Below, piece after piece: positions 20,549 to 32,987 of a stretch of DNA of 64,000 bases. A program made the position numbers and the translations under genes. Below the pieces are notes generated by a model, which worked only from the letters and a program-made list of their open reading frames with translations, did not search any database and was not told the origin of the DNA. Where the stretch lies: NCBI RefSeq assembly GCF_004359215.1, contig NC_090620.1:3030729-3094728 (forward strand), in the 5' to 3' direction. Every line of letters begins with the position of its first letter. Position 1 is the stretch's first letter. The DNA comes from Bremia lactucae. Lineage: Eukaryota > Oomycota > Peronosporomycetes > Peronosporales > Peronosporaceae.

Positions 20549-22919
20549 GAGTAGCAGACTCGGAACGAGATCAAACGGTGACTTCTATAGTCAATAAGCA
20601 AGGCCCCGCGTTCTCAGGATATATGAACATTGCCAAAATTAACCTCAAAATGGTCGCCGATTGCATTGTATCGAGCCTCTGGCTAATTTACTGACCGCAA
20701 TGCGAGCATTTGTTTCAATTTCGTGCGAGCGTTTGCTATTACCCGCCGACAATTGAGCGCTGTTGACGATTTCTACGGAGGTGGAAGTCTTACAAGCTAT
20801 CACAGATCTTAGCAGACAAAGCTGCAGACCCGGGCGGTCTCAACAACGGCTTTTATACCTTGAAACTGCGATTATTTCTTCATGGTTCCATGCATGTCCA
20901 GATCAGCGCGTGATTTTGCTAAATGTCCAAAATGCTTCATACTTTCGGCCCACGCAAGGATAAATTTACCTTGGTGCACAATCCATGTGGAGCGCTGATA
21001 GTCTCCTTAAAAGCAGCATTTAGGAGCATGCATTTTTTAAATTTCTTCATTGTACTACCTCGCTCCACTTTGTGTAAAATTTCTTCCAGTCTTCATCCCT
21101 TGGAAAATGTGTTTTTTCAGCATTTGTCATTACGTTGCAAAAGCAGATTCTTCATCCAGCTGTGTTTTGTCAGTGACACTCAGAAAAGGCTCAGTGATTA
21201 TGTATTGAAATACGATCCACATTGTTCAAGCGCCCAAATGATTTTGTCCTCCGTTTCGTGACGTAAGAAGTTTAACAGAGGAATTTGAGTGGTTTGTGCA
21301 TGCCATACCAATGACATGGAACAGAGGCATTTGGGCCTGAAGATTTTTCGCTCTCAGTTGCAATGAAATTATTTGAATGCATCTTATTCACCTGTTTGTT
21401 TGTATGCCGAGCTCACTATAAGAACGCATCCTGACGAAAAATCCTTATCTGTTAAGATAAAAGAGATGATTTTATTTGAAAACATACAACGCACCTGTTG
21501 TTTTTATGTGTCGAGTCCACTATACGAACGCGTCGCTGAAAAAAGTTCTAATCTGTTAAAGGCTTTGGGGCATGAAGAGGAGTATAGGCTGATTCGACGA
21601 AGGCTCTCGATCATGTTCATCCAAAATTGCACCTTTCTGCAATGTCTCTAGCAGCGCCCCAAGCATCTGGTTCAATGCCATGACTACAGGAATTCCTGCA
21701 AGATTCTCGACCACTACATGATTGTGTGTACGCTGAATCCGCATTCTTGCATAGCAATTTAATTCAATGGCGCTAAATGGTGATAGCCTATCGAAACATC
21801 TGAAGCCATGCTGTGTTTAACAAATATATGTGCCATTTTTCCGTACCCACCATTTTGAGCGCAAGAAAGACACACATAGTGATTCTTTATTTGTCGGCCT
21901 TCGTGTGTAATTTCTTTGTTGCATAACCTTCTTGTCACGCACAAGTTTGTGTTACCATGTCCACTTCTTGTATCGGGGGTGGAGTAAGCGGTATGAAAAG
22001 GATCGACTACTAATTTTAGCGCAATTATAGCGATGCAGGTAAGCGCGTTGCACTTCGAACCCCTAAAGCAACACAAATGTTTGCATTCTCTAAATACGAT
22101 AGACACAAATTTATTTTTATTCAATTACATTCCAATGTGGAACAATTTTTAAGAAGGCTTCTTATTTGTAAGTCCATTTACTAAGAAAACTACCCATCTC
22201 ATTGATACAAAGATTTATTATGGGAAGTATTGCGTAAAAAAAAATCGGTTTTCTAATATAGCTTAGCGGAAGTGACGATATATGTATTACCTACTTAAAA
22301 TAGAACAGAAGGGTATTTACCCATTATGTAATGTATTACAACAACGGTTCTCTAACCGAAGTGAGCCCCACTACACTCTCATCATCCGACTGTTGGCACC
22401 GAGAGTCAACACTTTCTTTATTTTCTCTTTAAGGCTGGAACATAAGCAGCTAATCGTTCGGTTGTGTTTTGCATTCGTTTGTCTGATAACAACTGAGCGT
22501 AAGTCACCGACTTCTGGCTACTTTCTCAACAATCAGTTGCTGGTGGACAATGAGATCCACTCCATTGGAGGATGGGGGAAAGGAGCGTCGCTCCCATACG
22601 CCCCCACGTTTGGACGAGTCTCATCGAGCCCCATATCTGTTCCCGGAAAGAGTTGGCGCTAATGCTTTACCTGCATCACGCTGGACACAAGGCCTTGAGG
22701 CCGGCATAATTACGAACCCGCTCGATGAATAGCAAGAGCAGGCGATCCTCAACAAGAAGCGAGATCGTGGGCAGGCTGCGTCTCGTGCTAACAATACGAT
22801 GGTCTCCACTTAGCGTGGAAGAGCGCCTCCAAGAGGTTGTGGGTCGCAGCTTGGCCAGCTGAATATCTGATCCCACGGCGCGGACGACGAAAGAGCTCGC
22901 TGCTTGCGACGCTGTTCAT
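20549..22919. other. Repeat-derived DNA without assignable genes
   Basis: No intact gene is visible. Small open stretches (20923-21261, 21373-21651, minus 21759-22124) show no family motif. At about 22282-22375 there is a piece of the second LTR family, recognisable from ACAACAACGGTTCTCTAACC followed by a GCCCCACTACA end. The remainder is AT-rich and stop-dense. Confidence 0.35.
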
Positions 22920-25640
22920 GAGCTATACCTTACGCCGAAGATAATGACGCGACAAGAATATTTGTGCGTCTGCGTGATCAGGCACGTGGTGCCTACTGGA
23001 GTGATGGCTAGATCTATCCTCGTTTTAGGGCATAAATGCCGGACGTAACTGACCTTTGGCATTAAGATCTGCGAAATCAAAGCGAAGTTTTCGTTCCAAA
23101 CGAACGTCAGCCACATCTGCATAGTCTCTTATAGACCGGATGTTGCGGAGGCGACGGGCCTGGTAGACTCACTTCTCAAACGAAGCTTTGTTTTCGCTTT
23201 CCATTATGTTTGAAGTCAAAGCGATCGGAATTTCGATCATTGAGGTACCGAAGTCACTTCACTAGATGTTGGTATTGACCCTTGCGACAACGTCGCTTTG
23301 AGAGTTTCTTCACGTGTAACTGAAGCGTTAATGGAACACGCGGGTGTGTAAGATCGTTTACAAAGAACGGAGCATAGCCTGTGCAGGCATGTAAGGCGAT
23401 ATTTAACGCGAATTTTACTACCGAGAGCATTGTGCTCCAGCTCTTTGGTGATTCAGCACCTACACTGCGCGGAACGTCTTCAATGACGCGATTGACCATC
23501 GGTCTGCGAATGGGTCGGCTGTAGACAAGTCCAATCTGGTGCCAAGCACTCGAAAAAAATATTAAGAATTTACCCGTGAAACGAGGGTCTCTATCCGAGA
23601 CAATTGCCATAGGCAAACCGTGTTGGCGAAACACGCGATCTATGGACGGTTTTTTGTACCTTCACCATCGATTGTAAAAGGAACAGCCGGTAAGTGAGCC
23701 ATTTTGCTTAATCGGTCAACGAATACCACGTTGCCTGTGTTGTCATCCGAATCTTCAGGTTAGGACAACAATTACATCAAAATGAGTCTGTGCATAATCG
23801 CGATGAAGACAGAATAGTAGCGTCACAAGACGATTGAAGATAGCACGGAGGAAATCGTCAATACGTCACACAGTTCCTTTAATAAAGGCCACTGTAAGTA
23901 ACAGAGTATTTCGTTCCGGGGGCCAAGTCAATTTCATGACGAACGCGTGAGCGAAGCTTAACGCTGTAATACAGATGGTGGGTTGGTGCACATCACATCT
24001 TGGCATGCCTAAACCAAGGAAAAGAATGGGTCCGTGGAATATTTAAGGATCGCTGACCCACCTTGGCACTAAGTGCCGCTTTTGTGTCCTCCAGGACGGC
24101 TCCATCCAGAAGCGATGATAAGTTAAACTCAATATCTGATCGAATGCCTACCGTCTCAGATAAGCCACCAGCCTTTAAGGCTTGGTCGAACTCATCAACA
24201 GACAAATCGTCTAGCTCTAAGATAGCATGTAACAAAGATATTGCTTCAAGGCTAACTTTTCCCTTGATGTTCCCAGTCACACCATTAACAAGCGTATGCA
24301 ACTGCTCGTTAGTATCAATTTGTGACGTTACTAACGCTTTGCGTCTTCGGTGTCGAGACAACACGCCTTTTTAGGCCGAAACATCTATGTTTCCAAGTTT
24401 CACAGGTCTCGCAACCTTTATCTGCTCTTTAACGGAGCTGACGCTAATCCGACATCCGACGAGCAATTATATAACCCAAATTCCTTGTCGAATGACCGTT
24501 TTCGTGTCACTTCACGTGCATTAGAAGGGTATGACCCGGAATGCCTTGGCAAAATACCAATAGCGTACCAAGTATGGTCCGACCACACTCGGTGGACTTA
24601 GACGTGCCAACCCGCGTGTCTCAGGGATAATTCACCCTTGATAATTCGGCCTTAGAACCGCTATGCTTTCGGCATTCAGTGATTTGTTATCGCAACGAGT
24701 GTCACTCGACGGAGTACGTGCCGTTCCACCCCCTATTATTAAGCAGGCTTAACGTTAGTGTTTTCAACATTGAAGTTCATTCACTCAAGCATTCTAGTGT
24801 CTAGCACAAAGGTGATTTGCGCCAATAGCGCTTTTGTTGCCTAGCAAATATGTCTACATGACTCTCCAAAGTTTTATCAGAACCATTGCGTGTTGCGCTA
24901 AGGTCTTAGGCCTTCAATCGATCAATGGCTCGTGGTGTTTAAGCCAAGCCATACCAAGGATGAGATCATATCTTGAATACAAATCAAGGATGAGACAGTA
25001 TTCCACACTGTCAAAGTCTAGACGCTTTTTACCTAAGTTCAACAAAGCTTTAGAAACAGTGAAACGAGTCCCAGTCGCTATGTGAGCAGTAATCTTGTCA
25101 CCTTCGTGGGCAACAAGTGCCTCAGTATATCGCTGATTTCTTTAAGATAAAGACGTCAAGCATAAGTGCAAGACGTCCCTATGTCAATAAAAATTGACTG
25201 TGGCTTATTAAAGCTCTTTACAGTCGCCTGAGTGACTTGTAAGCCATCCTTGTATTTCCGCCCCATGCCAAGACGCATAGAGCCTATTGGAGCTGGGTTT
25301 CGTTTGACCTCACCTCTCAGATGTTCAACAGAGCCTAGGTCTTCCCCAGTAGGGCGCTCCGCCTCTACTGGGTGCCGACATTTTTCCGGACCGTACCAGA
25401 TTTTTGGCATAGGTTGGGATTGTTGCTCCATCGAGCTTTGTGTGGATTACGCAATGAACAAGCCGGACAGTAATGTTTTGTGCTTCCGCACATATAACAG
25501 CTACGAATGTTTCTGTGCTGTTCCACAGCTTGCAGCTCTTCTTCTTTCTCGCGAGGCTGAGACCCATAGATTCCGGTCTATTAGGCGAGCTCAAAGTGCT
25601 CGAAGAGATGACATAATGCCGATGTAGACCAATACGTGAG
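22920..25640 (-). mobile_element. Degenerate Ty3/Gypsy element B (protease and integrase relics)
   Basis: In minus-strand order: a protease relic at about 25431-24600. Here IDIGTSCTYA stands for the D[ST]GA active site near 25165-25190, and QSIFIDIGTS precedes it. A protease-RT linker follows at 24364-24000 (SSLLDGAVLEDTKAALSAK). An integrase core relic is at 23870-23254 (VFRQHGLPMAIVSDRDPRFT, then VNRVIEDVPRSVGAESPKSW). Reverse transcriptase and RNase H are missing between linker and integrase. Several stops interrupt the frames. Downstream (22920-23250) the minus strand still resembles the integrase C-terminal region but is too decayed to define. Confidence 0.8.
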
Positions 25641-26511
25641 GACTCAAAGTCGCACTCAGCGTTTAACGTAATAGTTACTGCCGCTTCAAAGTAGCGGGGT
25701 GAGGTCGGTAAACCTCCGTTCGGGCAACGCCGGCGTTAAGACCTTCCATGAAGATGGTCAACGCAACCGAATCTTGTAATGGGTCTTCATGCATCGCAGT
25801 AATTGTAGTTTCAACTCTTGGACATAGTTTCCTAAATTACATTTACACTGACGAGCTGTCTAAAATCGCGATCGCACGCGAAAAGCCTGATTAGGCGGTG
25901 CAAACATGCATATCAGGTGCTGTTTCAGCAAATCCCGTGTGGGAAATGCATCGTCCTGGAAATCAACGTGAAAAAAAAATTACTTTATGGCAAAGTTTTA
26001 GCTAGTCTTTTTATTATTGTTTTAGCATAACTGTGTCATGGTACTCAGCCACATGAAAGTCCACCCACTGGCTCGGCCCCAGAGCTTAGAAATGGCTAAG
26101 GTCACCTTTTGTTGCTCGGTTTGGACCATGGCCGAATTTATAGTCATGTCCGTTTGCTTGAGCCAAAGGATTCTCTCCTTTTTGCCCTAATATAAACGGA
26201 CATTAATAATAAGAGGGTGAGCCTTAGACTCGGAGTCAGGTTCAGGGATGTACGTAGTTGGCATAGATGCCGCCAAGTGGTCTTAAACCTTCCCTATGAA
26301 GGAAGCCTCAAGTTGCATAAAGGCTTCCAGCCTGGCTACTTGGACCACTGGGCCCTGGGATATAATGTGATCGATATGACCCGGCCCAAACAAGGTTATA
26401 ATCTTGTCAAAAACAAAATGTCGCGCCCCCGAAAGTTTAGCGAAGTGCTTCATCCTCGAAGAAATTAAGTCTAGCAGACTTAGGCGTAGATTAATTACGA
26501 GTGCTACCAGG
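25641..26511. other. TE-derived spacer
   Basis: This stretch continues the gag side of element B in decayed form and then enters the first of two related LTRs. Only short open frames occur (for example 26217-26468) and none is recognisable. Confidence 0.35.
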
Positions 26512-26993
26512 TGTAGCGTAGCTACCTCGCCCCTTAAGTCAAACGAAGACTTATAGACTCATTGAGTCACTTAGCTCTATTAAAGAAATATGTCTAACAA
26601 TTCAGTGAGCTGTACAAGCTTGCAGAGCTTAGTAAATCATATTTAAAGTGATTCAGGGGTTCGTGGAACCAAGTCGCAACTAGCACCCGAGAGTATATAC
26701 CTTAAAAAGGCTTCTATCTCTCATAGATCAATGCGCTAGCCTTAGGAAGGCACTAGACGCTATGATCAAAATGGAAACTGAACTTCAATTAGTTATTAAA
26801 ATTTAAAACCTTACCTTAACTTAGTTGAATATAGATCTCGACCACCCGATTAATATCTGGTGCTGGCACATATGTCACCCATAACAAATGGGACTTTAAT
26901 GCAGGACCTATTTTAAATAGAACAATAAAGTATTTTACCCATAAAGAAATGTACCACAACAACGGTTTTCCATTCGATGTGTGCCCCATTACG
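26512..26993. repeat. LTR of family 2, copy 1
   Basis: The 482-bp block begins TGTAGCGTAGCTACCTCGCC and ends near GTGTGCCCCATTACG. It is similar along its length to 28168-28616. Shared landmarks are GACTC...GAGTC, a GGTTC...GAACC hairpin, CGAGAGTATATACCTTA, CTTCTATCTCTCATAGATCA and ACAACAACGGTT near the right end. Orientation is uncertain: the reverse complement would begin with TGTAATGGGGC-like sequence, also an LTR-like start. Confidence 0.65.
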
Positions 26994-28167
26994 CCATCAT
27001 CTATGTTGACACGATAACATTGATTTAAAAAAAATCGCTAAGTTCTTTACATATGTCAAATGTACGAAACGTAACGACTAAGATGTTGCACGAAATAAAG
27101 TACATCTCACTTAGATCATAATTCGTAAATTCACCCTCACTTGTTACTGAACTCACCCATCCATCTTTTAGCCCATCCAATCTCATTATTCACAGCAAAG
27201 GTGGAACTCGACATAGCAAAGGTGAAATCCGATTCAGAAACGCAGCTTGCTACTCCTAGACAAATACTGCATCTGGGAAGGCGACGGTTTTGTGAACTAA
27301 CTTTCCGAATGTGATTTTCTACCTGGACGTACTTTATTTTTCATTTTGCAACTGTGTCTTCTGCTTAATTAGCTGATAAAAACTTCACATGATACGCACA
27401 GGGTCTGCTGATGGAAACGGGTGTAAGTGGTTCTTAGTAATCTGCTATTGCTGCTGTTGCGGGCTACTCGATACTGTTTGCGGGCTATAATCAATGTATG
27501 CTTTCTTATCTCTCTTTTGACTCAATGCCACCTCGAGTTTCCACGAGCAATACTATCAGATTTCTCTGCGTATTATATGACTTGTATAACTTTGTTTAAT
27601 GCAATCTCGCAGGTAATAAGCTCTCTGCGTAAATGTGTCCAAGAAATCACTCAATATTGACATCATGATAAGTGCACCGCTTGCCTAGCCGTCAATAATC
27701 ATCATTGAGAAGTGAAGCCTTGTTAGAAACTCTCGTTTTTAGCAGGCTGAGCAAGGGCGTTGAAGTCAACTGCGACAACTTGTACCTGGTAGGTCTCGAC
27801 TTCACCTGAATGGCAAATGGCTGTGACAATTTGACAGATGCGATGAGCTGACGTTAACGTCACGCCGGAACGTCAGGATCGCATAACAGGGAGAGATAGT
27901 CACCAGGTGGAGCTCGTCATGGTCAAGTTGCAGTGCAACTGATGTGCATGTTGTAGTGATGAGGAATGAGAATACGTAATGCTGAAATCATTTTTCTTTT
28001 ACTTCCTACATCTCTTGCAGCCTATCGTACAATAAGCCTCAAGTATGGTGTATGCACTTTTGTAATTTGAATCTCCACTACAAGGATGAGCTGCAAAGGG
28101 AGTCTCAAGTACGCAATTGTAAATCTGAATTTACTCGTGACGGTTTTCAAGTAAGGTTCATTTATTG
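26994..28167. other. Non-coding interior between two family-2 LTRs
   Basis: The 1,174 bases lie between two LTRs in direct orientation. No gag or pol motif is visible in either strand. The longest open stretch (27427-27660, 77 codons, Leu-rich) is not convincing. It may be the internal region of a small non-autonomous LTR element or unrelated DNA between two solo LTRs. Confidence 0.4.
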
Positions 28168-28616
28168 TGTAGCGGAGCTACCTCGCTCCTCCAGTCAGAG
28201 GAAGACTTTCAGACTCAGAGTCTATAAGTTCTATAGAACTAATGGGTTTAACAACCAGGGAGTCGTAGAAGCTACTAAAGCTTAATAAATCCTAGTTCAA
28301 CGGATTCAGGGTTTGGCAGAACCAAGTGGCAACTATTTCCCGAGAGTATGTACCTTAGCAAAGCTTCTATCTCTCACAGATCAATGCGCAAGCCTTAGGG
28401 GACCTGAATTATTTTATATTTTAAATCTAAAAACCTTACCCTGCCTAATTTAAAGTATATTTTGGCCGCCAGATATAAATCTGGCCGCGACCACATTTGT
28501 TACCCATAGTAAATGGGATTTTAGTAATGAAGTATTTTAAATAGGATAAAAGGGTATTTTACCAATAAAGTAAATGTACCACAACAACGGTTCTCCAACA
28601 AATGTGTGCCATTACA
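28168..28616. repeat. LTR of family 2, copy 2
   Basis: The 449-bp block begins TGTAGCGGAGCTACCTCGCT and ends GTGTGCCATTACA. It is a direct repeat of 26512-26993, with further fragments at about 22282-22375, 34936-34981, 35278-35365 (inverted), 40150-40345 (inverted) and 63065-63275. It contains consecutive small palindromes, including AGTTCTATAGAACT at 28227-28240. Confidence 0.7.
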
Positions 28617-28745
28617 AAATTGTGCCATTGTTAAAACTAACCTTAACCTAGACCTGGCTGGTAAAATGGTTAAGGCATTTCGTATGCATGAACAAATATT
28701 GACCTCTCGTTTAGAATGTTTAGTTTATGCCGATTTTAAAAAAGA

Positions 28746-30069
28746 TCACTGACTTTTACGCTCATCCTTGTTAAGAAATAATAGGAACAGCACAATCAGC
28801 GGCGTCCAGCCACAAAGCGTAAGCGCCATAGTCCAGAGTGGTCTACAAATATCACAGATACCAATGAGAGCGGAAAACCTAGTCCAATGTAGTGATTACT
28901 TACCTATATAGAAGCCAATGAGCTCCAACAACCGAAAACGTAAGTGCCGCGCCCATGCTACCGGCCAACAAATGTTGCTGAATGGTCACAAGAGGACGAA
29001 AGCGCTCGATTAGCGGATTTCGCAAGACTAGAAAACCCATGAAGCCTAGAACGGTCGCGAAGAGCCGAAAAAATCGTATTTTCTGCACCTATGAAGTAGC
29101 GAATAGAGGTAAGTAGCATCGTCTGTATAATCCTACGTTAATAATCAATACCTTTGAGTATGATTTTAAATCAAAAAGCTCGTCGGCAGTCATGATTCCG
29201 TCCTCTAACAGGAGCAGTGAGTCACCAGCAGAAGTCGTATACCGTTCTACTTTATTTCCTCGCTGCTTCGCACAGACTGTCACTGGATAATTTGGTGTAA
29301 CTTCAAAGTAAACGCGCTGATCTCCAACAACCAATTTTCGAATTTCGTTCCGAAAATAAAAAAAATCTTTCTCGACTGTACCATTCGCAACCATTTTCTC
29401 ATTCCACTCTTCTCCGTGCTGTTGATCCAGCAGATTGGCCATCAATCGACGTTTTGCAGCATCCAACGGCACAGCATCACGTCGTTGGATTTGATCCAGT
29501 AACTCCTCCGACAGCGAAAATTCTCCTACCACTAGGTCTGTTCCTTGAATCACGAGAGACTTGTACGTCCAAGCTTCAATTGGAGGATTACGATGACTAA
29601 TATCGTCAAATGCACTGCTATCAATATGGCCTTCTCGCCATTGCAAATCGTACATGTAAATTCGTTCCCGATCAGTATCAAATCGTTGGTCTTCGTCCTC
29701 GGGTGTGCTACTTGTCGAAGTGTGGGAGGTCTCCACCCACTGTAGCATCTCCACACGGCGATACAGCCGCACGCCTTTTGCTGCAATGCCAAAGACTGGA
29801 TCCATGACAAAAGGACTTTGCCGAACACCAATCTCGTCTACATCACGTGATTTTTGTTTCAAAGTCGCGTTCGTCGTGATTAGTCCTGAAAAGTGGATTA
29901 ATTGGCCTTCATGACGCTCTTCTACTTGAGGCTTTAGCAGTTCCTTCACTACAGATCGCCCCTCTTCAAAGCTTTTAATACTTTGCACTAATGCCGATTC
30001 ATAGACGCATGTCGTGGCCACTGACACGAGTAGTAGGAGGCCTCCAAACGTCACTTCTTGCTGCCCCAT
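28746..30069 (-). CDS. TMEM43 (LUMA) family membrane protein, 3 exons
   Basis: Exons on the minus strand are 30069-29152, 29088-28904 and 28842-28746; the introns are GT-AG and keep frame, giving 399 residues, almost exactly the animal TMEM43 length. An N-terminal hydrophobic segment (VTFGGLLLLVSVATTCVYES) is followed by a large domain. That domain carries the family landmarks RRVEMLQWVET, YDLQWREGHIDS, ISHRNPP, VTVCAKQRGNKVERY and GDSLLLLEDGIMTADELF. The C-terminal third has three more hydrophobic segments ending LIVLFLLFLNKDERKSQ. In animals TMEM43 sits in the endoplasmic reticulum and inner nuclear membrane; the role in oomycetes is not known. Its ATG is only 67 bases from the ATG of the divergent nucleoporin gene. 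Confidence 0.9.
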
Positions 30070-30136
30070 CAGATTTTGTTATCCACGTCGTTGATTGGCT
30101 CATAAATAAGAAAAACTATTAGTTGGATTGGCTTAA
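30070..30136. promoter_or_regulatory. Very short bidirectional promoter (TMEM43-like / NUP42-like)
   Basis: Only 67 bases lie between the two divergent ATG codons (88 if the nucleoporin starts at its second ATG, 30158). The segment contains an ATTGGCTCATAAATAAG stretch. Both transcription starts must lie within it or inside the coding regions. Confidence 0.55.
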
Positions 30137-31658
30137 ATGATTCAGTTTACTTTCAAGATGGCCATGAAAAGGTCTGGTGGTGGCTACATGAGGCCGTGTA
30201 AATTCTTTGCGCAAGGAACGTGTCGGAACGGCAACAATTGCCGCTTTTCACACGCGTCTTTCGACAACAAACAGAACAATAGTGGATTTAATGCGCCGTC
30301 CGTGTCTCCGTTCGGAACCAGTGCCAATCGTGCGACCTCGGGGGTCGAAAACGCCGGAATGACCGAAGCTGGGCGTGCGCTAGCCATTGAAGAGCTTAAG
30401 AATGCTTCAATCTGGTTACTTTCAGGATTTGGTATTGCAAAAGGGGTAAAGAAAACTTGCTTTGTTGAGATTCTCGTGGAAGCAAAGTAGATAACACGCC
30501 GTTGTTTTCGTGTAGCTTCCGAACGTTGTGGATGGTGATGTAAGTGCTGAAGAAGCACGATGGGAAGCGTACCAGGATCTTAAGACGTCAGGAAATTGTA
30601 TGCAGTCAACACAGAAGCTTCAGGCGCTTGCAAAGGAGCAACAAAATCAACGACACCGTGTTTTAACGCTGCTAGAGAACTACCAATCGGCACAGAAATT
30701 ATTTGCAGGGGAAACGCTAGCGACCACAAATTCTTTTAATGGACAGAATCCCGTCGCAAGTCCGTTCACAAGTGGTGGTGCCGTTAATCCATTTCAATCT
30801 GCAACGCCGTCAACATCTCCTTTTGGAGATCGATCCGTGGCAACAAACCCATTTCAAACAGCCACTGTTCCAACGGCGAGTCCTTTTAGTATACCGGGAA
30901 ATACAGAAGCCACAGGAAGCACGTTTCGTAGTAATTCTCTATCAACGACGTTTGGCACTCCATCGACCTCGGGGGCGCAAGGCTCGGTCTTTGGCAGTTC
31001 CGCTGCGACCAATTCGTTTGGAGGAAATGCTACTACGCTAAAAGCTGCTACATTCGGGCAACCGTCGACCCCCACAACGAGTCCATTCGGAGCACTTTCG
31101 ACAAGTACTTTCGGCGTGACACCAGCACCACTAAGTACGGTTTCGCCTTTTGGAAATGTTTCCAATTCGACTTCTTCGTTTGGAGCTGGTTCTCTTAAGT
31201 CCGATGCAAAAGGGCTTCCATCTACTTCGCCATTTGGTGTAGTGAACAATGCGCCATTAAACTCTCCGTTTGGTGGTTTTAAAGGCACGACAACAAGTTT
31301 AAAAAGTACGACTTTATCAACTGCTACCACATTTGGCGAAAATCCGTCGTCTACTGTATTCAATGTATCTAGTAAGACGACCACTACACCGCTTCAAACT
31401 TCTTCGATATCAAGTAACCCATTCGGGATGGCAAGAACAAGCACGACCAGTAAACGTGATGGAGATTTGTCGGAAACAACGTCGACTTGTGCGTCAAACA
31501 CGTCCACGAGGGCAGCAATGACTCCACGACCATCGCCGGACATTCAAGACTTTGCACCTGATAATCAAGACGATGCGTGGAATCTAAAGCAGTTTCAACA
31601 AGAGGAATTCACATTGGGTATGGTCCCCACCGTTCCACCTCCTCCGGAATTATGTTAG
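30137..31658 (+). CDS. NUP42-like nucleoporin with CCCH zinc finger and FG repeats
   Basis: Exons are 30137-30445 and 30516-31658 (intron 70 bases, in frame), giving 483 residues. Residues 21-39 form one CCCH zinc finger with spacing C-x7-C-x5-C-x3-H (CKFFAQGTCRNGNNCRFSH). A helical segment follows (residues about 105-175, with EEARWEAYQDLK and LQALAKEQQNQRHRVL). From about residue 180 to 430 the protein is Ser/Thr-rich with many SPFG, NPFQ, TFG and SFG repeats, as in nuclear pore FG nucleoporins. The C-terminus is acidic (DNQDDAWNLKQFQQEEF). This order of finger, helix and FG repeats matches NUP42 (hCG1/Rip1), which helps mRNA export at the cytoplasmic pore face. An alternative start is the ATG at 30158. 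Confidence 0.85.
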
Positions 31659-31719
31659 AATCTCAAACGCGTCAACTTTTTTTTCAGTAGCGGCGCTTGT
31701 TTTTAATGAATTTATAGGG

Positions 31720-32987
31720 CTATCCGCTTAATTCGCTAAACGAGCCCGTGACACGTGTTTTTTTCTTCATTACTTGACCGACACCAGCATCGACAAAGTT
31801 CTTGGCACGAAGCGCACGTAGAGACACATCGACTGAATTGCCATGGGCCTTATTAAGATGCAACAGGAGACGAAAGACGGCGTTTTTCTGCGCCACATTG
31901 GCACGTCCCACCAGCTTGGGACTTTCGGCGTACAAAACCACGGGGGAAACATTTGCGAGCACTGAGCGCGTTTCGCAGTGGAAACGCAATAGTAGTTCAA
32001 ATGGCATTGCTTTTCCATGTTTAAACTTGACCATCAATGTCGCGGAAGGAGCCGTTAAAAAGAAGCCTAACAACAAGCCATCGTGCTGCATCACAAACAT
32101 GTAGCGGCACTCAAAAACCGCGTCATTCCGTACGTTTTCGTTTGCACATGTGGTTTTGACTCGAGATGCAGTGGCACGAGCTCCAGAGCTTAGAGGTAGG
32201 ATCCATTGCTGACACATGGAGTGGTTCCAAAGCTCAATGCTGACATTTAATTGCCGGCCAAAGAACGACGTGACTCGCGAGAATCCCATGGCACGATTGG
32301 AGTTCCGAGACATTGGTTTGAAAGGCTCTAATGGGTGCGTGGCGGGAATCGACGATGCTGTCATAGCATTACAGTCCCGCATTTCCAGTGGCAAGCAACA
32401 AAGCAATTGCTGTAGAATGTAACACTCGACGCGTGTCGATACGTTTTGGCATACTCTTGCCATCTTGTAAATCAAGCTTTGTGTCATTTTAGTACGTGGG
32501 ATGTAATCGAAAAAGAGGAATTGAAGTGGACCAAAATGAAAGCCAAAAGCCAAGAAGGCATAGACAAAGTACACGATTATAAGGACAAGCGATAGGATGT
32601 AGTACGCCGTGCCGTGGAATGCGTAGGCAATCTATGCGCCGTCGAAAGTATAGGATACAAAGTTAATGCGAGACCACCTTGTGTATCCCTAGATTGATAA
32701 CGTTTACCTACCAATTGGATCTTGAGCCAACAGTAGCAAATGCCAATCCACATGCGTTGCGACGGTGACAGGAAAGACACGCGACAGCCACGAAGACAGT
32801 GCTGAGCAATTCGGTAGCCAACAAACGTTGCCAGTGGCTCGGCCACTAGAAAGTACGCTGAAAAGAGCCGCTGGTCTAAGTCCATGGAGTGGGTCAAGTC
32901 GACTGGCGGGTCGTACAATGTTCTTCCGTCTAGCCCCGCCGGTCCAGAGAAGCCGAAGCCAAGACCACGACGGGAAAAAGGTCGCAT
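31720..32987 (-). CDS. Membrane protein of unknown function, 2 exons
   Basis: Exons on the minus strand are 32987-32712 and 32631-31720; the intron (gtaggt...catag) keeps frame, giving 395 residues. Hydrophobic segments are visible at about residues 40-60 (SAYFLVAEPLATFVGY) and 93-125 (HGTAYYILSLVLIIVYFVYA), continuing FLAFGFHFGPLQFLFFDYIP. The rest is a soluble domain with beta-rich character (RQLNVSIELWNH, CRYMFVMQHDGLLLGFFL, FELLLRFHCETR) and a basic C-terminal end. I could not assign a family; seipin and TMEM231 types were compared from memory and did not fit. It converges on the nucleoporin gene with 61 bases between stops. Confidence 0.7.

Noticed and set aside
30854..31384. Minus-strand ORF of 176 codons
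   Set aside because: Antisense of the FG-repeat region of the nucleoporin; repetitive codon use keeps the opposite frame open.
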